Below are positions 48,082 through 63,520 of a stretch of DNA of 64,000 bases, in pieces. The DNA lies in NCBI RefSeq assembly GCF_032464895.1, contig NZ_JAWDIC010000004.1, positions 496,001-560,000 of the forward strand. The letters are read 5' to 3'. The translations under genes and the position numbers were made by a program. The first letter of the stretch is position 1, and each line of letters opens with the position of its first letter. Source of the stretch: Phycicoccus sp. M110.8 (lineage in GTDB: Bacteria; Actinomycetota; Actinomycetes; Actinomycetales; Dermatophilaceae). The notes below the pieces were generated by a model. It saw nothing but the letters and a program-made list of their open reading frames with translations. It did no database searches and was not told the DNA's origin.

Positions 48082-50769
48082 GTGCCCTGCGTGAGCTCGT
48101 TCCCCACCCCCTCGCACGAGACGACGCGGCCCCGGCCCGCGAGCCGGTTCGCCGCCGCCCTCGCCGAGCACGGCGACCGCTGCGCCGTGTGGACGCCCGA
48201 GGGCCCGCTCACGTATGCCGACCTAACCGCTCGCGTCCAGGACGCCGGCTCCGCGCTCGGGACCGGACGGCGCCTCGTGCTGCTCGCGGCGGAGAACTCG
48301 CTCGACTTCCTTGTCACCTACCTCGGCGCCCTGGCCTCCGGGCACGTCCCGCTGGTGGTCCCGGGCGACCGCCCCCAGCACCACGCGTCCCTCGTGGAGC
48401 GGTACTCCCCCGACGTCGTGGCCTCCCGCGACGGCGCCGGCTGGCAGGTCACCCACCGGAGCGCCGAACCGGCCCATGAGCTGCACCCCGACCTCGCGCT
48501 GCTCCTGCCGACCTCCGGCTCCACCGGCTCCCCCAAGCTCGTCCGGCTGTCGCACGAGAACCTCGACAGCAACGCCCTGGCCATCGCCGAGGCGCTGCGC
48601 ACCCGACCCGGCGACCGGGCGGCCACCACGCTCCCGCTGCACTACTGCTACGGCCTCTCCGTCGCGCACAGCCACCTCGCGGTCGGCGCCTCGCTCGTCC
48701 TCACCGACCTGTCCGTGGTCGACCCGTGCTTCTGGCGGCTCGTCGACGACGCCGGTGTCACGACCCTCGCCGGGGTCCCGCACACGTTCGAGCTGCTCGA
48801 CCGCAGCGGCTTCGCCGAGCGCCACCACCCCAGCCTGCGCGTGGTGACCCAGGCCGGCGGCCGGCTCGCCCCCGACGCGGTGCGACGGTATGCCACGCTG
48901 GGGCGCTCGCGCGGCTGGGACCTCTTCGTCATGTACGGCCAGACCGAGGCGACCGCGCGCATGGCGGTCCTGCCGCCGGAGCTGCTCGACTCCCACGCCG
49001 AGACCGTCGGGCTCCCCGTCCCAGGCGGACGGTTCCGGCTCGACCCGCTGTCCGAGCTCGAGTGCGGCCTCGGAGAGCTCGTCTACTCCGGCCCCAACGT
49101 CATGCTGGGGTACGCCGAGCACCCCGGTGACCTGGCGCGCGGGCGCGACGTCACCGAGCTGCGCACCGGCGACCTCGGGCACCTGCGCGCCGACGGGACG
49201 GTCGAGGTCGTCGGGCGGCGCAGCCGCTTCGCCAAGGTCGTCGGCCTGCGGATCGACCTCGACCGGGCCGAGCGCGACCTGGCCGAGGCCGGCGTCCGGG
49301 CCCACTGCGTCGACCTCGGCGACGCCGTGGGCGTCGTGGCCGCCGAGCCCGGCTCCGGGGACGCGGTGACGGACACGCTCACCCGCCGGCACGGCATACC
49401 CGCCAGCGGGGTCGTCGTGCTCGACGGCGCCGACGTGCTGGTCCTGCCCACGGGCAAGCCCGACTACCCGGGCATGGCAGCGCTCGTCGAGGCCCACCGG
49501 GCCCGCGCCCGCGCAGCACGGGCGGAGCACGCAGGCGCCGGCGCCCCGGCCGCCCTCACTCCCCAGGCCGTGGCGGCCCTCTACCGCGACCTGCTCGACG
49601 CCCCGGGGGCCGACGAGCGCACGAGCTTCGTCGACCTCGGCGGCGACTCGCTCTCCTACGTCGAGGTGTCGCTGCGCCTCGAGCGGCTCCTCGGCGCGCT
49701 CCCGGCCGGGTGGCACCTGCTCTCCCCCGCCGAGCTCGTCGCGGCAGCCCGGCCCTCGCACCCGGGCCGGGACCTGGCGGTGGACGGTGGCCGCCCGACC
49801 CCACGCTGGCGACGCGGCTGGCACGCCGTGGAGACGAGCGTCGTGGTGCGGGCGGTCGCGGTCCTGCTCATCCTCGCCAACCACACGCACCTGTCCTTCG
49901 TGCCCGGTGGCGCGCACACCCTGCTGGCCCTCGCGGGGTTCAACCTGGCCCGCTTCCAGCTCACCGCCCGACCGCGCGCCGAGCGCGCCAGGGGCATCGT
50001 CCGGAGTGCCCTGCGGATCTGGGCACCCAGCGCCCTGTGGATCGCCGTCGTCGCGGTGACCCTCGGCACCTACGACTGGCGCAACGTCCTGCTGCTCAAC
50101 CAGGTCCTCGGGGACTGGGCCCGCTGGTCGCCGCACTGGCACTACTGGTTCGTCGAGGCCCTGGTCGCCCTGCTGGCGGGCGCGGCGCTCCTGCTGTCGG
50201 TGCCGGCCGTCGACCGGTGGGAGCGGCGGTTCCCCTTCGCCTTCCCCATGGCGCTGGTGGGCGTCGGCCTGCTCACGCGGTACGACGTGGTGGTGCCGGA
50301 CGCCGGGCCATACCGCGGCGCCAACGCCTACGTGCTGATCTGGCTGTTCGCGACGGGCTGGGCGGCCGCGCGCGCCCGCACGGTGCCGCAGCGGCTGCTC
50401 GTCTCGGCGGTGCCGCTGCTCACGCTGCCGGGATTCTGGCCGAGCATGCCGATGCGCGGCCCGACCGTCATGCTCGGGGTGCTCGCCCTGGTCTGGCTGC
50501 CTGCCGTGCGGCTGCCGGGCTGCCTCGCGCGGGCGGCCTCGGCGGTCGCGGCAGCCTCGCTGTTCGTCTACCTGACGCACTTCGTCGTCTACCCGCACCT
50601 CATGGCGTACAGCTCGGTGCTCGCCATGGCGGCCTCGATCGCCGTGGGCATCGCCTACCACCGGGGCTGGACCTGGCTGGAGGCCCGCGGCCGCGGCACC
50701 GCATCCCGGGTGCGGACACACGTCGCCCGGGCCCGCAGCGTGCGGACCCGGGCGGGCGTCGGCGGCTAG
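48082..50769 (+). CDS. Adenylation-carrier-acyltransferase fusion, iron-regulated
   Basis: About 895 residues in three parts. Residues 1-470 are an acyl/aminoacyl-adenylate-forming domain (LLLPTSGSTGSPKLVRLSH, MYGQTEATARM, LRTGDLGHLRADG). A carrier domain follows, with phosphopantetheine site S523 in DLGGDSLSY. From about 585 a membrane acyltransferase-3-like domain has roughly ten helices, with the R-x10-H start RAVAVLLILANHTHL. The likely job is to activate an acid, load it on the carrier and transfer it to an acceptor at the membrane. Iron control suggests a siderophore or envelope change in iron starvation. Start GTG 48082 or 48091. Confidence 0.85.
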   Translation: MPCVSSFPTPSHETTRPRPASRFAAALAEHGDRCAVWTPEGPLTYADLTARVQDAGSALGTGRRLVLLAAENSLDFLVTYLGALASGHVPLVVPGDRPQHHASLVERYSPDVVASRDGAGWQVTHRSAEPAHELHPDLALLLPTSGSTGSPKLVRLSHENLDSNALAIAEALRTRPGDRAATTLPLHYCYGLSVAHSHLAVGASLVLTDLSVVDPCFWRLVDDAGVTTLAGVPHTFELLDRSGFAERHHPSLRVVTQAGGRLAPDAVRRYATLGRSRGWDLFVMYGQTEATARMAVLPPELLDSHAETVGLPVPGGRFRLDPLSELECGLGELVYSGPNVMLGYAEHPGDLARGRDVTELRTGDLGHLRADGTVEVVGRRSRFAKVVGLRIDLDRAERDLAEAGVRAHCVDLGDAVGVVAAEPGSGDAVTDTLTRRHGIPASGVVVLDGADVLVLPTGKPDYPGMAALVEAHRARARAARAEHAGAGAPAALTPQAVAALYRDLLDAPGADERTSFVDLGGDSLSYVEVSLRLERLLGALPAGWHLLSPAELVAAARPSHPGRDLAVDGGRPTPRWRRGWHAVETSVVVRAVAVLLILANHTHLSFVPGGAHTLLALAGFNLARFQLTARPRAERARGIVRSALRIWAPSALWIAVVAVTLGTYDWRNVLLLNQVLGDWARWSPHWHYWFVEALVALLAGAALLLSVPAVDRWERRFPFAFPMALVGVGLLTRYDVVVPDAGPYRGANAYVLIWLFATGWAAARARTVPQRLLVSAVPLLTLPGFWPSMPMRGPTVMLGVLALVWLPAVRLPGCLARAASAVAAASLFVYLTHFVVYPHLMAYSSVLAMAASIAVGIAYHRGWTWLEARGRGTASRVRTHVARARSVRTRAGVGG

Positions 50770-50792
50770 CGGTCGGCCGCTGGAGCTGGCGG

Positions 50793-52529
50793 CTAGAGGT
50801 ACTGGCCGGTGTTGGCGACGTTGTCGATCGACCGACCCGGCTCGGTGCCGCTCTTGCCGGTGACGAGCGTGCGGATGTAGACGATCCGCTCGCCCTTCTT
50901 GCCGGAGATGCGGGCCCAGTCGTCGGGGTTGGTCGTGTTGGGCAGGTCCTCGTTCTCCTTGAACTCGTCGACGCAGCTGGCGAGCAGGTGGTCGACCCGG
51001 ATGCCCTTGGCGCCGACGGTGAGGAAGTCCTTGATGGCCATCTTCTTCGCCCGGTCGACGATGTTCTGGATCATCGCGCCGCTGTTGAAGTCCTTGAAGT
51101 ACAGGACCTCCTTGTCACCGTTGGCGTAGGTCACCTCGAGGAACCGGTTCTCCTCGATCTCGGAGTACATCCGCTCGACGGTGGCGGTGATCATGGCGTC
51201 GACGGTCGCCTGCGGTGACCCGCCGTGCTCGGACAGGTCGTGCTCGTGCAGCGGCAGGTCCGCGGTCAGGTACTTCGTGAAGATGTCGCGGGCGCTCTCG
51301 GCGTCGGGGCGCTCGATCTTGATCTTCACGTCGAGCCGGCCGGGACGCAGGATCGCCGGGTCGATCATGTCCTCGCGGTTCGAGGCACCGATGACGATGA
51401 CGTTCTCGAGCCGCTCCACTCCGTCGATCTCCGACAGCAGCTGCGGGACGATCGTCGTCTCGACGTCGGAGGAGACACCCGAGCCGCGGGTGCGGAACAG
51501 GCTGTCCATCTCGTCGAAGAACACCACGACCGGCGTGCCACCGGAGGCCTTCTCCCGGGCCCGCTGGAAGATGAGCCGGATGTGCCGCTCGGTCTCGCCG
51601 ACGTACTTGTTGAGCAGCTCGGGGCCCTTGATGTTGAGGAAGAAGGACTTGCCGACCGGCTTGCCCTCGCGCTCGGCGACCTTCTTGGCCAGGCTCGACG
51701 CGACCGCCTTGGCGATGAGCGTCTTGCCACATCCGGGCGGGCCGTAGAGCAGCACGCCCTTCGGCGGCTTGAGCTGGTGCTCGGTGAACAGGTCGGGGTG
51801 CAGGTAGGGCAGCTCGACGGCGTCGCGGATGGCCTCGATCTGGCCGGCCAGGCCCCCGATGTCCTCGTAGTCGATGTCGGGCACCTCCTCGAGCACCAGC
51901 TCGGCCACCTCGGCCTTGGGGATGCGCTCGTAGACGAACCCGGACCGCGGCTCGAGCATGAGGGCGTCGCCGACGCGGATCGGCTCGCCCTCGAGGGAGT
52001 CGGCGATCCGGCAGACGCGCTCCTCGTCGGCGTGCGCGACGACCAGGACCCGGCCGTCGCCGAGCATCTCCTTGATCATCACGACCTCGCCGGTGCGCTC
52101 GTACCCGCACGTGGCGACGACGTTCATGGCCTCGTTGAGGCGCACCTCGCGCCCGGCGGACAGCTCCGCGGGGTCGACGGCCGGGCTCACGGCCACGTGC
52201 ATCTTGCGGCCCCCGGTGAGGATGTCCACCGTGGCGTCGTCGTAGGACTCCAGGACGACGCCGTATGCCGCGGGCGGCTGCGCGAGCCGGTCCACCTCGG
52301 ACTTCAGGGTCACGATCTGCTCGCGCGCCTCCTTGAGCGTGCGGACGAGCCGCTCGTTCTGGGAGGAGATGGTGGCGAGGTTCGACTGCAGCTGCAGGAC
52401 CTTGGTCTCGAGCTCGCGGGATCGTGCCGGCGCGTCGGCGAGCCGCTGGCGCAGGGCAGCGACCTCCTCGGCGAGGAGCTCGGCCTGGCGGCGCTCGTCG
52501 GACGGGTCGTGGCGGTGCTGGTCGGTCAT
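50793..52529 (-). CDS. mpa: Proteasomal ATPase Mpa/ARC
   Basis: Hexameric AAA ATPase that recognises Pup with its N-terminal coiled coil and threads substrates into the proteasome. Order: coiled coil, two OB domains, then the AAA domain with GPPGCGKTL (Walker A) and [12 protein letters not shown] (Walker B). The C-terminal GQYL is the proteasome-docking motif. 578 residues from ATG 52529, which has GAGGGAG in front. TAGGTT at 52590-52595 is a likely -10. Next to trmI, the usual neighbour. Confidence 0.97.
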   Translation of the reverse strand: MTDQHRHDPSDERRQAELLAEEVAALRQRLADAPARSRELETKVLQLQSNLATISSQNERLVRTLKEAREQIVTLKSEVDRLAQPPAAYGVVLESYDDATVDILTGGRKMHVAVSPAVDPAELSAGREVRLNEAMNVVATCGYERTGEVVMIKEMLGDGRVLVVAHADEERVCRIADSLEGEPIRVGDALMLEPRSGFVYERIPKAEVAELVLEEVPDIDYEDIGGLAGQIEAIRDAVELPYLHPDLFTEHQLKPPKGVLLYGPPGCGKTLIAKAVASSLAKKVAEREGKPVGKSFFLNIKGPELLNKYVGETERHIRLIFQRAREKASGGTPVVVFFDEMDSLFRTRGSGVSSDVETTIVPQLLSEIDGVERLENVIVIGASNREDMIDPAILRPGRLDVKIKIERPDAESARDIFTKYLTADLPLHEHDLSEHGGSPQATVDAMITATVERMYSEIEENRFLEVTYANGDKEVLYFKDFNSGAMIQNIVDRAKKMAIKDFLTVGAKGIRVDHLLASCVDEFKENEDLPNTTNPDDWARISGKKGERIVYIRTLVTGKSGTEPGRSIDNVANTGQYL

Positions 52530-52589
52530 GTCGGCTCCCTCGGTGGCGATCGACGTACCCACCGGCCGCAGCAGTGCGACCGATGACCC

Positions 52590-52595
52590 AACCTA
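52590..52595 (-). promoter_or_regulatory. -10 of mpa
   Basis: TAGGTT with a leader of about 55 bases and a Shine-Dalgarno sequence before the ATG. It lies only a few bases after the trmI stop. Confidence 0.5.
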
Positions 52596-52600
52596 ACGCG

Positions 52601-54783
<2,183 letters not shown>

Positions 54784-54843
54784 GCGGGAACCCTACGTGA
54801 AGGCGGTGGACGCCCCGGGCGGGGCATGGGCGATACTTGGCGG

Positions 54844-58632
<3,789 letters not shown>

Positions 58633-58643
58633 CCCCCGCCTTC

Positions 58644-58718
58644 CCCACTTGTTGCCACCTCGTGGTCACCAGGCCGGCTTCTTCGGCCTTCCGTGACGAC
58701 CTGCTGGCAACAAGTGGG
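58644..58718. repeat. Nested extragenic hairpin after metH
   Basis: Perfect 13-bp outer arms (58644-58656 with 58706-58718), a middle stem of 7/8 (58662-58669 with 58693-58700), and an inner 6-bp stem (58671-58676 with 58684-58689). It lies 11 bases after the metH stop. It resembles the hairpin after kamA in size and nesting but not in sequence. Confidence 0.7.
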
Positions 58719-58784
58719 AGGTCTGGGAGTTGGTATGGCGCGGGGTGCCGGGTCGTGTCGGCGCCGGCACCTAGAGTGCGTGGC

Positions 58785-59630
58785 ATGGTTCCCGCCCTGT
58801 CCCCGAGCCGAGCGTCGGACTTCAAGCAGTGCCCCCTGCTCTACCGCTTCCGCGCCGTCGACAAGCTGCCCGCCCCGCCCTCGCCTGCCGCGGCCCGGGG
58901 CACGCTCGTCCACGCCGTGCTGGAGCGGCTCTTCGACCTGCCTCCGGAGCAGCGGACGCCCACGGCCGCGGCCGAGCTCGTGGGGCCGCAGTGGCAGCAG
59001 CTGGTCGAGCAGGAGCCCGAGCTCGCCGAGATGATCGCCGGGGACGAGCAGCGCACGCTCGACTCGTGGTTCGGTGAGGCCAACGCGCTGATCGAGACCT
59101 GGTTCACCCTCGAGGACCCGACCCGGCTCGAGCCGGCGGAGCGGGAGCTCTACGTCGAGACCGACGTCGACGGCCTCGTCCTGCGCGGGTACGTCGACCG
59201 ACTCGACGTGGCGCCCGACGGCGCGATGCGGGTCGTCGACTACAAGACCGGCCGGTCCCCGAGCGAGCTGTTCGAGGGCAAGGCGCTGTTCCAGATGAAG
59301 TTCTACGCGCTCGTGCTCTGGCGGCTGCGCGGTGAGATCCCGCGCCTGCTGCAGCTGGTCTACCTCGGCAACGGCGAGGTGGTGCGCTACTCCCCCGACG
59401 AGCACGACCTGCTCGGCCTCGAGCGCAACCTCAAGGCGGTCTGGGGCGCCATCGAGCGCGCTGCCACCACCGGGGACTGGCGGCCCAAGACCTCACGGCT
59501 GTGCGACTGGTGCGACTTCCGGCAGTTCTGCCCGGCGTGGGGCGGCACCCCGCCACCGCTGCCGCAGGACGCGGCCAGGATCGCGCTCGACCCGGGCGTC
59601 TCGGGTCAGGTCGTCCCCGCCGACGACTAG
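58785..59630 (+). CDS. RecB-like PD-(D/E)XK nuclease with Fe-S cluster
   Basis: 281 residues. The nuclease core is visible as GTLVHAVLERLF, RGYVDRLDVAPDG and VVDYKTGR, the last holding the D...K of the catalytic motif. An early Cys (KQCPLLYRF) and the late LCDWCDFRQFCPAW form a four-cysteine iron-sulfur clamp, as in AddB and Cas4. It is a stand-alone member of the RecB C-terminal family, common in actinobacteria. TAGAGT lies 7 bases upstream of the ATG. Confidence 0.93.
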   Translation: MVPALSPSRASDFKQCPLLYRFRAVDKLPAPPSPAAARGTLVHAVLERLFDLPPEQRTPTAAAELVGPQWQQLVEQEPELAEMIAGDEQRTLDSWFGEANALIETWFTLEDPTRLEPAERELYVETDVDGLVLRGYVDRLDVAPDGAMRVVDYKTGRSPSELFEGKALFQMKFYALVLWRLRGEIPRLLQLVYLGNGEVVRYSPDEHDLLGLERNLKAVWGAIERAATTGDWRPKTSRLCDWCDFRQFCPAWGGTPPPLPQDAARIALDPGVSGQVVPADD

Positions 59631-59648
59631 CCCGGAGGACTGCGGGCG

Positions 59649-60317
59649 TCAGGCCCGGCGGGCGCCGTCGAAGAGGGTGCGCAGGTCGCGCGGGGTGAGC
59701 CCGCGCAGGCTCGGCGCCTGCACCGCGCCGGCGATGACCGGCACGGGGACCACATGCGGGACGGCCAGGGTCGGCACGCCGGCGCCCACGGCCGACCGGA
59801 CACCGGTCGGCGAGTCCTCGATGGCCACGCACTCAGCCGCCTCGACGCCGAGGGCGCGGGCGGCAGCCAGGTACGGCTCCGGGTGGGGCTTGCCGTGCTC
59901 GACCTCGTCCCCGGTGATGACGGCCGAGAACGTGCCCTCCGGCAGGGCGCCGACGACGGCGTCGGCCAGCGACCGCCACGACATGGTCACGAGCGCGCTC
60001 GGCACGGACTCGGCGGCGAGGGCCTCGAGCAGCTCGAGCGCGCCGGGACGCCACGGCACGTGCTCGCGCACCTGGACGATCACCCGCTCGAGCAGCTGGT
60101 CGACGATCTGCACCGGGTCGAGGTCCACGGGGCTGTTGTCCCGGATGAACTGTGCCGACACCATGAGGTCGTTGCCGACCAGCTCGTGGGCGTACTCGTC
60201 GCTCCAGACCCCGCCGGCCTCCTCGACGATCGCGTGCTCGGCAGCGATCCAGTACGGCTCGGTGTCGATGAGGGTGCCGTCCATGTCCCAGAAGACGGCG
60301 GCGGGCAGGTCGGTCAC
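59649..60317 (-). CDS. HAD family phosphatase/phosphoglucomutase-like
   Basis: 222 residues from GTG 60317. HAD motifs: FWDMDGTLIDTEPYW (nucleophile Asp), VTMSW (motif II), the Lys in GKPHPEPYLAAA, and VAIEDSPTGVRSA (motif IV). The cap is of the small helical C1 type. It fits sugar-phosphate phosphatases or beta-phosphoglucomutases, and the substrate is open. TAGACT lies 8 bases before the start. Confidence 0.91.
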   Translation of the reverse strand: MTDLPAAVFWDMDGTLIDTEPYWIAAEHAIVEEAGGVWSDEYAHELVGNDLMVSAQFIRDNSPVDLDPVQIVDQLLERVIVQVREHVPWRPGALELLEALAAESVPSALVTMSWRSLADAVVGALPEGTFSAVITGDEVEHGKPHPEPYLAAARALGVEAAECVAIEDSPTGVRSAVGAGVPTLAVPHVVPVPVIAGAVQAPSLRGLTPRDLRTLFDGARRA

Positions 60318-60410
60318 GTCGGCCGAGTCTACGCAGGCCTGCGCACCGTCCCGACGACGGGACCGTAGGCTGGGAAGACCGGCACCCCGCCGGTGTGCGA
60401 AGGAGGAACG

Positions 60411-61286
60411 GTGATCGAGCTCGAGGACGTGCCGGAGCTGGACAACCCGGTCGTGATCGCAGCCTTCGAGGGGTGGAACGACGCCGGCGAGGCAGCCACG
60501 GCAGCCATCGACCACCTCGTCGACGTCTGGGACGCCGAGCCCATCGCGGCCCTCGACCCCGAGGAGTACTACGACTTCCAGGTCAACCGCCCCCGCGTCG
60601 TGCTCGACGACGGCCGGCGCCGCATCCACTGGCGGACGACCCGGATCCTCGTGGCCTCGAGCTCGGGCCTGGACCGCGACGTGGTCCTCGTGCAGGGCAT
60701 CGAGCCGTCGTTCCGCTGGCGCGCCTTCACGATCGAGCTGATGGAGTTCGCCCAGGAGGTCGGGGCGAGCACCGTCATCACCCTCGGCGCCCTGATGGCC
60801 GACGTGGCGCACACCCGCCCCATCCCGGTGACGGCGACCTCCGAGGACGAGGACGTCATCCACCGCTTCGACCTCGAGCCGAGCCGGTACGAGGGCCCCA
60901 CGGGGATCGTGGGCGTCCTCGCCGACGCAGCCACCCAGAGCGGGTTGCAGTCGGTCTCGTGCTGGGCCGCGGTGCCGCACTACGCCGGCCACACCCCCTC
61001 GCCCAAGGCCACCCTCGCCCTCATCTCCAAGCTCGAGGAGCTGCTGGACGCCCCCATCCCCCACGGCGACCTCCCCGAGGGCGCACGTGCGTGGGAGCGC
61101 GGCGTGAACGAGCTCGCCGAGACCGACGACGAGGTCGCCGAGTACGTCCAGTCCCTGGAGCAGGCCCAGGACACGGCGGACCTGCCCGAGGCCAGCGGCG
61201 ACGCCATCGCGCGGGAGTTCGAGCGGTACCTGCGACGGCGCGGCCAGGACGGCGGCCCGCAGCCGGGCCCCGGGGGTCCGGCCTAG
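60411..61286 (+). CDS. PAC2 family protein
   Basis: 291 residues related to proteasome assembly chaperone 2. Conserved stretches are NPVVIAAFEGWNDAGEAATA, YYDFQVNRP and HYAGHTPSPKATLAL. In actinobacteria the function is untested, but the link to proteasome-bearing genomes is suggestive. GTG 60411 is preceded by AAGGAGG, a strong ribosome site. TAGGCT at 60366-60371 is a likely -10. Confidence 0.93.
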   Translation: MIELEDVPELDNPVVIAAFEGWNDAGEAATAAIDHLVDVWDAEPIAALDPEEYYDFQVNRPRVVLDDGRRRIHWRTTRILVASSSGLDRDVVLVQGIEPSFRWRAFTIELMEFAQEVGASTVITLGALMADVAHTRPIPVTATSEDEDVIHRFDLEPSRYEGPTGIVGVLADAATQSGLQSVSCWAAVPHYAGHTPSPKATLALISKLEELLDAPIPHGDLPEGARAWERGVNELAETDDEVAEYVQSLEQAQDTADLPEASGDAIAREFERYLRRRGQDGGPQPGPGGPA

Positions 61287-61292
61287 CCCTTC

Positions 61293-61339
61293 GTCCGGAC
61301 CGAGTCCTCGTCCTGTCCGGACCCTCCTCGGTCCGGACC
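61293..61339. repeat. Three GTCCGGACC palindromes
   Basis: Copies at 61293-61301, 61315-61323 and 61331-61339, between convergent PAC2 and mshC. They can pair with one another in several ways and may act as a terminator. Confidence 0.5.
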
Positions 61340-61365
61340 CTCGCCCGGACCAGACCCGGGTGGGA

Positions 61366-62616
61366 CTAGACCCGCACGCCGAGGATCGCGTCGACCGCGC
61401 GGGCCAGCACGCCCGGAGCGGCCTCGTCCTCGCCGCCGACCGTGAGGGTGCGGTGGGCCCAGCGGTCCACCACGGCGAGGGCGCCCGGGGTGTCGAGGTC
61501 GTCGGCCACCCGGGCGCGCAGCTCCTGCACGGCCCCGTCGGACGACGGCGCCGTGGCGACCGAGAACGCCGCGCGCCACCGGTCCAGACGCTGCTTGGCC
61601 TCGGCCAGGCCGGCGTCGGTCCACGACCACTCGGTGCGGTAGTGGTGCGCGAGCAGGGCCAGGCGGATCGCCATCGGGTCGACGCCATCGGCGCGCAGCT
61701 TCGAGACGAGCACCAGGTTGCCCCGGGACTTGCTCATCTTCTCGCCGTCGAGGCCCACCATCGCCTGGTGCGCGTACGTGCGGGCGAACGGCCGCTCCCC
61801 CGTCAGGACGGTGGCCTGCGTCGCGCTCATCTCGTGGTGCGGGAAGACGAGGTCGGTGCCGCCGCCCTGCACGTCGAACGCCATGCCGAGGTGGTCGAGG
61901 GCGATGGACGTGCACTCGATGTGCCATCCCGGCCGGCCGTCGGCCAGCCCCTTCGCGGGCCACGACGGCTCCCCCGGCCGGGCGGCGCGCCACAGCAGGG
62001 GGTCGAGGCGGTCGCGCTTGCCCGCGCGATCGGGGTCGCCGCCCCGCTCGGCGAAGACGGCCATCATCTGCTCGCGGGACCAGTTGGAGACCGACCCGAA
62101 GCCGGGGTCGCGGCGCAGGTCGAGGTAGATGTCGTCGCCGGCCTCGGAATCCGGCGTGTCCACGGCATACGCCGCACCGGACTCCAGGAGCGCCCGCACC
62201 GCCGCGGCCACCGGGACGATGCTCTCGACGACCCCGACGTACTGGTCCGGGGGGATCACGGCCAGCGCCGTCATGTCCTCGCGGAACAGCGCGATCTGGT
62301 CGGCCGCCAGCTGCTCCCAGCCGACACCGTCGCGCTGGGCCCGCTCGAGCAGCGGGTCGTCGACGTCGGTGATGTTCTGGACGTACTGCACCCGGTGCCC
62401 GGCGTCGCGCAGCGCGCGGCCCAGCACGTCGAAGGTCACGTAGGTCGCGGCGTGGCCCATGTGCGTCGCGTCGTAGGGGGTGATCCCACAGACGTACAGG
62501 CGTGCGGTGGGGCCTGGCGTGAGGGCGCGGACGGCCGCGGTCGAGGTGTCGAAGAGCTGGACGGGGCGACCGGTGCCCGGCACGGAGGGGATGGAGGGCG
62601 TGGGCCAGGAGATCAC
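61366..62616 (-). CDS. mshC: Cysteine:glucosaminyl-inositol ligase MshC (mycothiol)
   Basis: ATP-dependent ligase joining cysteine to glucosaminyl-inositol in mycothiol synthesis. 416 residues, class I tRNA-synthetase fold related to CysS. HIGH-type motif THMGHA follows zinc ligand C in [20 protein letters not shown] carries another zinc ligand. KMSKSRGN is the second class I signature. TAGGCT lies 6 bases before the GTG. It is shorter than CysS and sits beside the SCO1664/DUF3090 pair, as usual for mshC. Confidence 0.95.
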   Translation of the reverse strand: MISWPTPSIPSVPGTGRPVQLFDTSTAAVRALTPGPTARLYVCGITPYDATHMGHAATYVTFDVLGRALRDAGHRVQYVQNITDVDDPLLERAQRDGVGWEQLAADQIALFREDMTALAVIPPDQYVGVVESIVPVAAAVRALLESGAAYAVDTPDSEAGDDIYLDLRRDPGFGSVSNWSREQMMAVFAERGGDPDRAGKRDRLDPLLWRAARPGEPSWPAKGLADGRPGWHIECTSIALDHLGMAFDVQGGGTDLVFPHHEMSATQATVLTGERPFARTYAHQAMVGLDGEKMSKSRGNLVLVSKLRADGVDPMAIRLALLAHHYRTEWSWTDAGLAEAKQRLDRWRAAFSVATAPSSDGAVQELRARVADDLDTPGALAVVDRWAHRTLTVGGEDEAAPGVLARAVDAILGVRV

Positions 62617-62638
62617 GGACGAAGCCTACGGGGGCGGC

Positions 62639-63520
62639 TCAGAGCGGCGGCCACGGGATGGCCGGCCACTGCCCCGACGGCGTGGGGTATGCCGCGGCCG
62701 CCAGCAGGGCGCGGCAGCGCGCCTCCAGGGCCGCCACCTCGGCGGGGGTGAGCAGCACGTCGAGCTCGGCCCGCAGGTCCGACGTGCCGTCGGAGACGGC
62801 CGCCAGCACCCGGTCGACGCGGGCCAGCTCCTCGTCGGCGACCGGCTGGCCGGCGAACCCCCACAGCACGGTTCGCAGCTTGCGCTCCTCGTGCAGGCTG
62901 ACGCCGTGGTCGAAGCCGCGCAGCCCGCCCTCGACCCGGACGAGGTGCGAGCCCTTGCGGTCGGCGTTGTTGATCACCGCGTCGAACACCGCCACCGAGC
63001 GGGCGGCGGCCGTGTCCTCGTGCACGACGACGACGGCACGCCCCCGCTCGTCCTCGCCCCGCAGCACCGGCAACCACCCCTCGGGGACGTGACCGACCGG
63101 GACGACGTCGACGGGGTGCTCCGGCACCTCCTCGGGGTCGCCGACCCAGCGCTGCACCGAACCGGGACCGTGCGGCCCCTCGCGCAGCACCGTCGCCGGG
63201 ACGACGTCCCACCCGCCCAGGTCGCTGATGAGCCGGGCCGCCACCTCGCGGGCCGCGAGTGACCCGTCCGGGAAGTCCCACAGCGGTCGCTCGCCCGAGA
63301 TCGGCTTGTACACCGCGAGTGGGCCCTCGTCGGAGCCGAGGCGCACGAGCAGCGCCAGGTTGGACGCGTCCGCGAGGGCACCGAGCACCACCAGGTCCGC
63401 CGTGGTGAGCAGCTCCTCGACGGCCCGCGGTTCGGTCGGCCAGCCGCTCAGCGCTTGTATCCGTTCGCGCGTGGACAGATGTGGCCCTCGGGCTCCAGCG
63501 GGCCACCGCAGAAGGGGCAC
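62639..63520 (-). CDS. SCO1664 family protein (PI3/4-kinase-like)
   Basis: Up to 293 residues. The body (LAVYKPISGERPLWDFPDGS, DAVINNADRKGSHLVRVEGG, LRGFDHGVSLHEERKLR) matches the actinobacterial SCO1664 family, distantly related to lipid kinases. Asn/Asp in NNADRKG and DHG suggest a kinase-type metal site. The start is uncertain: the listed GTG overlaps DUF3090 by 73 bases, and homologues start later, near 63470, where only a CTG is available. It lies upstream of mshC. Confidence 0.85.
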   Translation of the reverse strand: MPLLRWPAGARGPHLSTRERIQALSGWPTEPRAVEELLTTADLVVLGALADASNLALLVRLGSDEGPLAVYKPISGERPLWDFPDGSLAAREVAARLISDLGGWDVVPATVLREGPHGPGSVQRWVGDPEEVPEHPVDVVPVGHVPEGWLPVLRGEDERGRAVVVVHEDTAAARSVAVFDAVINNADRKGSHLVRVEGGLRGFDHGVSLHEERKLRTVLWGFAGQPVADEELARVDRVLAAVSDGTSDLRAELDVLLTPAEVAALEARCRALLAAAAYPTPSGQWPAIPWPPL

